DNA of 64,000 bases from Pogona vitticeps (lineage: Eukaryota; Chordata; Lepidosauria; Squamata; Agamidae): the NCBI RefSeq assembly GCF_051106095.1, contig NC_135787.1, forward strand, positions 157,116,001 to 157,180,000. Direction: 5' to 3'. Numbering within the stretch: the first letter of the stretch is position 1; the number at the start of each line of letters is the position of its first letter. Under the pieces are notes generated by a model that did not search any database, was not told where the DNA came from, and was given only the letters and a program-made list of their open reading frames with translations. Of this stretch, positions 1-11,900 are shown piece by piece. The position numbers and the translations under genes were made by a program.

Positions 1-557
1 TACCTTGCTCAGCTTGTTAGGTAAGGCTTGACTCTGGCTGCATCTTGATGGCACTGTGCATAACAGTGTATAGCTAGAAATATTCCCCTTTGCTATACAC
101 ATAGCTAGCAGTAAAGTAGCACTGAAACATGTTGTGAGCAGCCACAGGAAAGGTTGGTGGGGGAGAAGGAGCCTTCATACATCCTTACTGGCCCCACCAA
201 CTTTTACCAGCAGATTACCAGCAGTAGAGGAGATGGTTTGGCATCTTGTTTGGTCTAGCCCATGGTCTGGACAGAGAGAGATCTGAATATTTGTAATTCC
301 CCGTCTTAAATACAGTACAGCAAAGTGTTGGTGGGGAATTAGCTATGCCAGATCTGAGATGACATTGATGAAAGCTCTGAATCATCTATCTGTGAGAATA
401 GAGCAGTGTTCAATCAATGGATCTTTCTAGCTGCAGCAAGTATCTCCCAATTTCTGGATTTTCTAGCTGGTATCACCAACAGGAGAACTGCCTTATTTGG
501 CTTTCTGCCTGGACAAAATTGGGGACCTCTGTTTCAGTGGAACCTTTACAAAGTGGT
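1..557. other. no recognised feature
   Basis: I see no exon, RNA gene or classifiable repeat in this stretch. An upstream CFAP54 exon must exist, because the first exon found begins in the middle of a codon, but nothing here looks like it. Confidence 0.5.
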
Positions 558-569
558 AGTGACCACTGG

Positions 570-2331
570 CAAGGAGAGACAAGAGGGCTTTCTTAAATGA
601 ACAGTGCAAAGAAATAGAGGAAAATAATAGAAAGGGAAAAACCAGTGATCTGTTCAACAAAATGGGAGATATGAAAGGAACATTTTGTGCAAAGATGGAC
701 ATGATAAAGGACAAAAATAGTAGGGACCTAACAGAAGCAGAAGACATCAAGAAGAGGTGGCAAGAATACACAGAGGAATTATACCAGAAAGATCTGGATG
801 TCCCAGACAACTCAGATAGTGTGGTTGTTGACCTTGAGCCAAACATCCTGGAGAGTGAAGTCAAGTGGGCCTTAGAAAGCTTGGCTAACAAGAAGGCCAG
901 TGGAGGTGATGGCATTCCAGTCAAACTATTTAAAATCTTAAAAGATAATGCTGTTAAGGTGTTACACTCAATATGCCAGCAAGTTTGGAAAACTTAGCAG
1001 TGGCCAGAGAATTGGAAAAGATCAGTCTAGATCCCAATCCCAAAGAAGGGCAGTGCCAAAGAAGGTTCCAACTATTGTACAATTGCACTCATGTCACACG
1101 CTAGCAAGGTTATGCTCAAAATCCTACAAGGTAGGCTTCAGCAGTATGTGGACCAAGAACTCCCAGAAGTACAAGCTGGATTTGGAAGGGGCAGAGGAAC
1201 TAGAGACCAAATGGCTAATATGCGCTGGATTATGGAGAAAGCCAGAGAGTTCCAGAAAAACATCTACTTCCACTTCATTGACTTCGCAAAACCCTTTGAC
1301 TGTGTGGACCACAGCAAACTATGGCAAGTCCTTAAAGAAATGGGAGTGCCTTACCACCTTATCTATCTCCTGAGAAATCTACATGTGGGACAGAAAGCAA
1401 CAGTTAGATCTGGATGTGGAACAACTGATTGGTTCGAAATTGGTAAAGGAGTATGACAAGGCTGTATATTGTCTCCCTGCTTATTTAACTTACGTGCAGA
1501 ATACATCATGTGAAAGACTGGACTGGAGGAATCCTAAAATGGAATTAAGACTGCCAGAAGAAATATCAACAAGCTCCAATATGCAGATGATACCAGAAGC
1601 TCTTAATGAGGGTGAAAAGGAGAGTGCAAAAAATGGTCTGAAACTCTACATCAAAAAAACTAAGATCATGGCCACTGGCCCCATCACCTCCTGGCAAATA
1701 GAAGGGGAAGATATAGAGGCAGTGACAGATTTTACCTTCTTGGGCTCCATGATCACTGCGGATGGGGACAGCAGCCACGAAATTTAAATACGCCTGCTTG
1801 TCAGAAGGAAAGCTATGACAAACCTAGACAGCATCTTAAAAAGCAGAGACATCACCTTGCTGGCAAAGGTCTGCATAGTCAAAGCTATGGTTTTTCCAGT
1901 AGCGATGTATGGAAGTGAGAGTTGGACCATAAAGAAGGCTGAGCACCAAAGAATTGATGCTTTTGAATTGTGGTGCTGGAGGAGGCTCTTGAGAGTCCCT
2001 TGGACTGCAAGGAGAACAAACCTATCCATTCTAAAGGAAATCAGCCTTGAGTGCTCACTGGAAGGACAGATCCTGAAGCTGAGGCTCCAGTACTTTGGCC
2101 ATCTCATGAGAAGGGAAGACTCCCTGGAAAAGACCGTGATGTTAGGAAAGTGTGAAGGAAAGAGGGGAAGGGGACTATAGAGGATGAGATAGTTGGCCAG
2201 TGTCATCGAAGCTACTGACATGAATTTGACTCAACTCCAGGAGGCAGTGAAAGACAGGAGGGCCTGGTGTGCTGTGGTCCATGAGGTCACGAAGAGTCGG
2301 ACACAACTTAACAACTAAAGAACAACAACAA
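570..2331 (+). mobile_element. BovB (RTE-clade) LINE, 5'-truncated copy
   Basis: This is the 3' half of a BovB retrotransposon, covering the reverse transcriptase and C-terminal part of ORF2. Readable motifs in order are FLNEQCKEIEEN near 590-625, FIDFAKPFDCVDH near 1276 (palm motif), YADDT near 1580 (catalytic motif), FLGSMITADGDSSHEI near 1738 and FELWCWRRLLRVPWTARRTN near 1963. The frame shifts several times, so the copy is dead. The 3' end has the typical tail (a GTCGGACACAA motif followed by CAA repeats). A 12-bp target-site duplication, AGTGACCAYTGG with one mismatch, lies at 558-569 and 2332-2343 and fixes both ends. It sits just upstream of the first visible CFAP54 exon. Confidence 0.93.
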
Positions 2332-2797
2332 AGTGACCATTGGTAGAGACTGGCAGACAACTATCAACATTCCATGTTAATTTCTTCTAGACAGCAATAA
2401 TGAGCAGAGGGTCTGGGTCATTGCTTCTGAGATCATAGAACAGAATCCTATTAAATTATATATGCCAGCCTAAAGAAATTGTAGCTAGTTAAAGAGTTGA
2501 CACTTGTGTTCATCATCATGTGACTGGCATGCAATGAAAAATGCAAGTGCCAATTTGTTAAGTAGTGGCTATTTGCTACTGAAATTCACACTTTTGTACT
2601 TATGCCAGCATACGTAAGTTATAGAATTCTGGCTATTACATTTAAGGCTCTTAAAGACTTTATTGCTTTTGCCTCAAAAACAGAAATAAACAGAAATCTT
2701 AAAGTAATTTCATGTTAGAAATGTTCTGATGGTACAATTTTATATGCTTTGGGGTTGTATTTTATTGATGGAGGCATATTCTTTTTTTTTCTTTAAG

Positions 2798-2955
2798 AAA
2801 ATGAATTGATGGAGTGTTCATCATTGATCACTGAGGTACAAATGGAAGCTCAGGCATTCAATGATATCGAGGCACTTGCTGACATTACAATGCAAGCTGT
2901 CATGCTTGGCCTTCAAGAAAAACAACCAGTTGCTGACATCAAGCTTTGTCTACAG
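2798..2955 (+). CDS. CFAP54: CFAP54 exon (first visible)
   Basis: The exon follows a T-rich acceptor and opens with the last two bases of a split codon, then reads ENELMECSSLITEVQ to DIKLCLQ. It ends in phase 0 at a CAG/GT donor. The upstream partner exon is outside the window or unrecognised. Confidence 0.85.
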
Positions 2956-5900
2956 GTTTGAACAAAAATGTGAATAGTTAATTGCCCCTGCCAGTACAAT
3001 AGCTCTGAAAACAAAGGAATTCTGCAAACATATTAATTAGTTAATAGTGCTATTTTACCAAGTATAGAAAGACCTGAAATCAGTGAATCTGAGACTGAGT
3101 TGAGTACCCATGAGTTCTGGATTCCTAGAGGAAATAGAAACATAAGATTCTGGCCCTGGTAGTACCTATGTAGTTGGTTTGAGTGCCCTCTGATGATCCC
3201 AAATTAGCCCCATTTCACTTATAAATTAACTCTGCCTGTCATACAATGTAAATTTCATTTTTGGGAATGAAATTTATTTATTTATTTATTTATTTAATTT
3301 ATATGCCGCCCACACTACCCAAAGGTCTCTGGGCGGCTTACAGCATTTACAATACAAAAAAATATGTAACAATTAAAATACAATTAAAACATATATAAAA
3401 TTGCCATCGGACCCACAGCTAATATTATTTCAGTTAAAAGCCTTCTGGAACAGGAAGGTTTTGACCTGGCGCCGAAATGTCATCAGCGTCGGCGCCAGAC
3501 AAATCTCAGTCGGGAGGGCATTCCATAGTCTGGGGGCAGCTGCCGAAAAGGCCCTTTGTCTACAAGCTATCCCTCTTACCTCCTTAAGGGACGGCTCTTT
3601 CAAAAGGGCCCCCTGGCTAGATCTTAACTGCCGGGTAGGCTCATATGGAAGGAGGCGGTCCTTCAGGTATCCAGGGCCGAAGCCGTGGATTTCTAGTTAT
3701 ATTTTCTAATTCCAGTGTTGCTTTATTCAGCCCATAGATCCTTGCAGGTATTTCACTTCATATAAGAATTACTGCATTACCACCTGTAAAACATGAATAA
3801 GATAGGCTGTGAGGAGAGCAGAAGGTTGAGAAGAAGGACAACTGATAACAGAGTTTGAGAAGCATTAGTCTCTAGACTTTAACTGTAAATATGTCACTTT
3901 ATTCTGTTCTGTTCACACAGGATATAATCAGCTTACTTGAAGAAAAGACTCTGATTTCTCCACCAGCTTCTTTAACACTAGTGCAAAGTATGCTCCTGCT
4001 AGCTGATATAATGAGGACACAAGCAGAGGGTGATGCAGAACATCTCACATCTAAGACTGATCAGCTGAACTTATTATTTCTCGCACACACACTGGTAATT
4101 AAACAGGTAATATGATGGTATCATATCCCATTAATTTTCTGCTTTAGTTCTGAACCCCCTTGTGATTTTTTTAAATATTTGCAGACCTCATGTTTACCCT
4201 AAGTCTGTTAATATTGCTTGTACATGATTTTACATAACCACAGGAAGATTTAAATTGAAGGGAGAGGTCTTGTGTAGTGTTTAATATTTATTTTTCAATT
4301 ACACATTTCAACAGTTATTCCTTTTGGGACAATCGGTTGAACAGCATGCAGAAGATCCCACACTGACAACTCTAAACAAACCTTTGAAAAACATATATCT
4401 GCCACATATCAGACTGTTGGCAAAAGTAAAAATAAGAATCGGTAAGGAAATATGACTTACATGTGAAGTATTATTTTATCTATATTCTTTGATTTCTGGG
4501 TATAGGATTCTTAGATTTTTCCCCCACTACAGCTATAAGAATGCACTAGGAGTTTCCCCAGCTAGAACTCTAGTAGTGTAAACAAAAAAAAAAATCCAAT
4601 TTCTCAGAAGAGTTTCAGGATACACGCCTGTTCCTTGCCAAGGTTGTTTCTGCAGTGATAGCCATTAATCATGGAGAAGGGTGAGTGAAGTTTTCCCAGC
4701 TCTATAGCAGTGGTTCCCAATCTTGGGTCCCCAGATTTCTTTGACCACAATTCTCAGAAATCCTGGTCAGCACAGCTAATGGTGCAGGCTTAAGGGAGTT
4801 TCAGTCCAAGAACATTTGGGGTAAGGTTGGGAACCACTGCTTTGCAGTAGTCTCTCTGTTCATTATGTTTTGAGTAATGTCTCTATAAAAAAAAAGAAAA
4901 TAAAATAAACAGTCTAAATAATATGCTAAAATATTTATTTTAAAGTAGTCTATATCCCAAAAGACACAAATCATATTTTTTTCAGCCAAAACCTAGAAGC
5001 AAAGATCCCCAAAACTAGATGAGACTTATATTTCAGTTCAATTCAGTTTGAAGTTAAAATATCTAGTAAATCTGTGGAATGACGTACCGTATCAGAAATG
5101 GATGGACATAATGCATATTGATCTATTTACTTTCCCTTTCCTCCATCAATGATGCAACTTCACTTGCATCTGCTTCCACACACACTTAGCTCCCCCTTTG
5201 TACCAGGGAGAAATTTGGCAAAATAAGAAAAACCAAAGGGCAGTCTTATGACTGACAGATTTTAAAAAATGTGTCAGTCATAAGAAGATAAAAGGAATAA
5301 TAAGAAGGTTCAATGATTCTGGTGGGCTTAAATGTAATACTGTACAACCATTCCATTTAAGCAAAGAAAGAAAGAATTCCATGAAATAGTCAGTTCCAGT
5401 TAATTCCAAGTACAGTTTCATCCAGTGCCAATTATGTTAGGGTTTAAGGATAGTGTAATAGGCTCTTTCCAGTACACATGTGTTTATGTGCATTTATGCG
5501 CATCCACCCAGTATAGTATAATTTACTGGGCATTAGGTCAGCTTCTTTTCACCTGGAACTTGCTGGAGGGAAATGAATGAATGAACAGTGGATACATTGC
5601 TCAGGGTGGTTTGTCCAGAGTTGTGTACATGATTTTTACTGCCTTGTATAGAAAATAGTTTATTTCTGCCTAAATTCTGCTTCAATTGTTTTGTCTGAAT
5701 GAATTAAAAAAAGTATAAGGACACGTATCTTATTTTTACAGTATTATTTGTATTATGAAACAATTCTTGAAATGTTTTCTTGAAACTTGATTTCAAGGAC
5801 ATACGCTAGCACTAGAACTGTCTTGCATGCCTAAACCGCAGAATGAATTGCAATGGCTGCAAGCCCACAAGCACATGGAAACAGCACTGAACCTTTCTAT

Positions 5901-8900
5901 GGCATCAGCAAGAAGAGACCTGGAGCTGGAGGCTGAACTTCTTTTTCGAAAAGGTAATATGATGACAGATAATTATGAGTATTATAATAGGCAGCTCATT
6001 CTTCCGCAATACTTTCTTCTGGGGAGTCTCAGAGGTGACCCTCCCCTAAATTCATCCTATTTTTATTAGGAATGCTACAACACCTTCTTATTCTATAACT
6101 TGAATTAGAGATGAGAAAGAGGTGTCCCTGGGCTGCTATCTTCATCAGTTTCCATGCTTGGAAAGATTTTCTATTGGCTTCTTAGGTTGGAATTAGATTG
6201 TATGTCTGGGGAAGGAGACCAGCTTCGCTTTTAACGGTGTACCTTGGCTACCACATTTAACTCATTATCGTTCCAACACTTCAGGTTTTCCTCTCCCATA
6301 ACTGGAAATGCTATAAGAGGCCTGCTGTAGCCATGGCTTGAGAATCATAGAATAATGGAGTTGGAAAGGGGCCTATAAGGCCATCAGATCCAAACCTCTG
6401 GTCAGTGTAGGAATCTAGATCAAGGTATGTCTGACAGATGGTTGTCCACTTTCCTCTTGAATGCCTTTAGCGTTGGAGCTTTCACCACCTCCCAAGGTAA
6501 CTGGTTGCATTTGCATTCTTGTACTGCTTTATCAGTTAAGAAGTTTTTCCTGATATTCAGCCAAAATCTGGCCTCCTGTAACTTGAGCCCATTATTACAG
6601 GCCCTGTATTCTGGAATGATTGAAAACAGATCATGGCCCTCTTGTGTATGCATGATCTGCCCCAACCCAGGCTTGTCACTTTTTAAAATAACTTTCCAGT
6701 TACATGTTTGACAGTAGTCATTAACCATATCAGACTGGTGGCTAATGAATGAAAATGATATATTTTTTATTACATAGGAACATCAACTTGGGAACAGATC
6801 TGAGCTTCCGTTCTTTTTCAGTTACAACTACCCAACAACAACCTTTTTTTCTTCATTTATACTCTCTTTCTCATGACATTCCATCTCTCCAGCTTCCTCC
6901 TCCTTCAGGCTTCAGGATGACTACAGGCACCACCCAACCAATCACCTTGCTTCCATGTTAACAAGCAGATTGGTCAGGAGTCCCTTCACATTATGACAAT
7001 TCCCTCAAGGCTAAACATGCTGAGTTCTTTCAGTCTTTCTTCATAGAGATTAGTTTCCAGTTCCTAAACAGCATTTGCCTTTTTTGCAGCCATGTTGCAT
7101 TGTTGGCTCTTGTTCAGCTTGTGATCTATAAGAATTCCAAGATCTTCTGACTTGTAGTATTACTGAACCATGTTTCCACTCTTTTCTAACTGTGCATTTC
7201 ATTTTTCCCCTGGTATAGGTGTAGAACTTTGCACTTATCCCTGTTAAATTTCATTCTGTTATTTTTCAGCTCAGTACTTGAGCCTCTCTGATCTCAGCTA
7301 TTAATCATAGGCATTAGTCTTAATATAGACTGTGTGTATGGCAGGGATCACTGAAGGGGGACAAAATGAAGAAAATGCCAAAGTACATGTTTACAGAAGA
7401 GCTTTTTGCAGTCCTTGCAGAAGCTACTGGGTCATCTGAAACCCTCCATTATCAATGCTCTTTCCACACAACTATGTTTTATTGTCCAGACTGATCATTC
7501 CATTGACATCTGGGTTCTGAAAGAGGCTCAGTAAACTACTTTTATAGCCTTGGCAAGTTGAAAAGTGATCTTATTAAATTAATTCATGTCTTTCTCTTTT
7601 TTTTAGGGAAGATAGAAAGACAGATTGATTCATTAGGTGGCAATAAATCAACATTAGCTGTTGAGAGCATGATAGATGCCATAAAAGTGAGCTTGATGAG
7701 TTACCAGAATTATGGGTGAGCAACTGTCTGAATTCTACAGTCTATGTTCCTATGCATGGTATCTTTTTTATTTTTGCTTTTCATATAAAATACAGGATAA
7801 TGTCTTCTGTACTTGCATATAAGAATGCTATCCCGTAGTATATCTCAGTTATGTCCATACATTCTCAGAAGCACTTATTTAGGTATCTTTTACTCTTACT
7901 TAGTGGCTGAAATTCTGTTGTTTAGCATAATAACTTGCACTAGAGAAGACTCATTGAATTAGTGGGGATTTGGCGAGTCAACTCGTCCATACGTTCATTC
8001 ATTCCATAGGCACAGTCTAGTTGCAACTTACTTCAGTGTAGTAAATCTCAATTAGATCATCCTTATTTGAACCAATGGAGCCTATGGAGGGATTTAGGAT
8101 TGTTGCTTTTGCAGGATATTTTTTCATAGTGCAACCTGTAAATTAATCCAGTCACACTAAAATGAGATATCCCATTGTTTTTCAGTAATTAAGAACTAAT
8201 CCTAAATTTCCCATTGAATAAACTGATCATTCTCAGATACGTATGTGACATACAGTATGTCACATATGTATCTGAGACAGCAATTCTATAAGCTTAGTAG
8301 GACTTACTCTCAAGTAAATGTGCCAGAATTGCAGCCTGAGAGCAACAGTTTCAGATCTCACCTATTAATTTTAGGAATGAGGCTTAATTTACACGGCGTA
8401 TATGGCAGGGATTACTGAAGAGAAACAAAATTGGGAAGAAAATACCCACCTAAATGTTTACTGATGAGCGTTTTTGCAGTTTTGCTTCACTTAAAATATT
8501 TCTCTAACTATAAAATATCTGTTACATATACATTGACATCATAGCTAGGTGTGCGGTATAATGCCATGCACACTTACTTAGAAGTGATTTCACTGTGTTC
8601 AGTGGAGATTACTCTCAGATTGTAAGGTGCTAGGCACAATTAATTGTATACACATTAAATGTACTCTTAAATGTATATCCCCTTCACGAATTGCTGCCTT
8701 GTTGTGGTGAAGGGGCTTGAGTAACTCAGAGAAGCTATGGGCTATGCCATGCAGGGACACCCAAGACAGACAGGTCATAGTGGAGAGTTCTGACTAAACG
8801 TGATCCACCTGGAGCAGGAACTGGCAAGCCACTCCAGTATCTTTGCCAAGAAAACTCCATGGACAGAAACAAAAGGCTAAAATATATGATGCTGAAAGTT

Positions 8901-11900
8901 TAGCCCCTCAGGTCGGAAGGCGTCCAACATGCTACTGAGGAAGAGCAGAGGAAAAGGACAAGTAGCTCCAAAACTAATGAAGTGGTAGGGCCAAAGTCGA
9001 AAGGACACTCAGCTGCGGATGAGCTGGAAGTGAAAGGAAAATCTGATGCTGCAAAGAAAAATACTGCATAGGAACCTGGAATGTAAGATCTATGAACCTT
9101 GGTAAGCTGGATGTGGTCAAACAGGAGATGGAAAGAATAAACATTGACATCCTGGGCGTCAGTGAACTAAAATGGATGGGAATGGGAAAATTCAATTCAG
9201 ACGATTATCACATTTACTATTGTGGGCAAGAATCCTGTAGAAAAAATGGAGTAGCCCTCATAGTCAACAAAAGAGTGGGAAAAGCTGTACTGGGATACAG
9301 TCTCAAAAATGATAGAATGATCTCAATACGAATCCAAGGCAGACCTTTCAACACCACAGTAATCCATGTTTATGCACCAACCACTGATGCTGAAGAGGCT
9401 GAAATTGCCCAATTCTATGAAGACTTACTATACCTTCTAGATCTGACACCAAAGAAAGATGTTCTTTTCGTTATAGGGGAATGGAATACTAAAGTAGGGA
9501 GTCAAGAGATAAAAGGAACAACAGGAAAGTTTGGCCTTGGAGTTCAAAACGAAGCAGGGCAAAGGCTAATAGAGTTTTGTCAAGAGAACAAGCTGGTCAT
9601 GACAAACACTCTTTTCCAACAACACAAGAGGCTACTCTACAGGGGGAGAAGGCAGTCGAACGGGACTTTGAAAACAGAAGTGTGTTTGGTTTTGGAAGGA
9701 AGAATAAAGCCACGGGAAACGACAGTAAACTATTAATTGAGCAGTGACAGGAGCTCAACAGAACAGACGGAGGACCGAAGAAAATTAGATCTGGAGTTAT
9801 TACAGGACTACGATGGTTTTTTTTCTTTTTAGAAGAGACTGATTTCCTGTTTGACGTTTACTTTAGACCCTCTCTTGACTGGACTGTGTAGATTCTGAGT
9901 ATACTGTGATAAAATCTGGGCAAGGAGGGGGAGGACATACTTAGTGGGAATGTTGTCAGACAAAGAATGGATGGTTACCATGCAAATGGCAATAATAGGA
10001 TTCCAGCAGATAAAAGAAAAACTTGGACAGCTAGAAGGCCTGATTGTGGGGAAACCATTAGAGGCTAAACAGCAATTGAATGAAATTGAAACTCCAGAGC
10101 AGTTTTTATTGAGAGAGATGCCAGGTAACATGGTTGGTAACATAGAGGGGATTGGAGGTTTCCACGTGGGATACCCAGCTACAATAGTCAGAAAAGGCGA
10201 TGTTAAAAATCAGACTACTGTTTTGGATTTAACTTTATCTCCCCAAGATTGGAAGAAAATAGAGGCACAGAAATGGGAAAAATGTACTGAGAAAATATGG
10301 GAAGTGCCAGAAATGGATAGCTTTCCAGATAGGCTGATAGGTCCATGGCAGAAGGAAAATCAAAGAGGGGATGTGTTCTATAATTGGCCTCGATTTTATG
10401 ATAGAGTTGGAATAACTTAGACTTAAATCAAAACATGAATATAAGCGGATATATGGAGGATAATCAAATAGAATTTTTTTGTACTGGAAAATGAGTGGAT
10501 CAGAGGCATACATACTTAATATGAATAGAATGGATGATTATATACTCTGTGTTCTCCTATCCTCAAACCTTCTTTTCCATCCCCTGTACTCCCTTTTACC
10601 TTTTGTATTCCCTATCCCATTCCTAGTAGTTTGAAAATAAAAATAATCAAAAAAGAGAGAGGCTATTCTACACATGGACATCACCAGATGGATCATACCG
10701 TAATCAGACTGATTATATTCTCTGCAGCCAAAGATGGAGAAGCGTTATACAGTCAGCAAAAACAAGGCCCGGAGCTGATTGTGGCTCTGATCATCAGCTT
10801 CGTATAGCAAAACTCAAGCTTAAACTGAAGAAAGTAGGAAAACCACTGGGCTAGTCAGGTATAATCTAAACAAAATCCCTTATGGGTACACAGTGGAAGT
10901 GAAGAACAGATTTAAGGAAGTTGATTTGGTGGACAGGGTGCCATAAGAACTATGGATGGAGGCTCGTAACATTGTACAGGAGGCAGCAACAAAAATCATC
11001 CAAAAGAAAAAGAAATGCAAGAAAGGAAAGTGGCTGTCCAACGAATCCTTACAAATAGCAGAGAAGAGAAGGTAAACAAAATGCAAGGGAGATAGGGAAA
11101 GTTACAGAAAATTGAATGCAGACTTCCAAAGAATAGCAAAGAGAGAGAAGAGGGTTTTCTTAAATGAACAGTGCAAAGAAATAGAGGAAAGTAATAGAAA
11201 GGAAAATACCAGAGATCTGTTCAACAAAATTGGAGATATTAAAGGAACATTTTGTGCCAAGATGGACATGATAAAGGACAAAAATGGTAGGGACGTTACA
11301 GAAGCAGAAAACATCAAGAAGAGGTGGCAAGAATACACAGAGGAATTATACAAGAAAGATCTGGTTATCCCGGACCACCCAGATAGTGTGGTTGTTGACC
11401 TTGACCCAATCATCCTGGAGAGTGAAGTCAAGTGGGCCTTAGAAAGCATGGCTAACAACAAGGCCAGTGGAGGTGATGGCATTCCAGTTGCACTATTTAA
11501 AATAGTACGACAAGGCTGTATATTGTCTTCCTGCTTATTTAACTCACATGCAGAATACATCATGTGAAAGGCAGGACTGGATGAATCCCAAACCGGAATT
11601 AAGATTTCCAGAAGTATCAGCAACCTCCGATATGCAGATGATACCACTCTGATGGCAGAAAGGAAATAAAGAACCTCTTAATGAGGGTGAAAGGGGAGAG
11701 CGCCATAAATGGTCTGAAGCTCAACATCAAAAAAACTAAGATCATGGCTACTGGACCCATCACCTCCTGGCAAATAGAAGGGGAAGATATGGAGGCAGTG
11801 ACAGATTTTACTTTCCTGGGCTCCATAATCACTGCAGATGGTGACACCAGCCACGAAATTAAAAGATGCCTGCTTCTTGGGAGGAAAGCTATGACAAACC

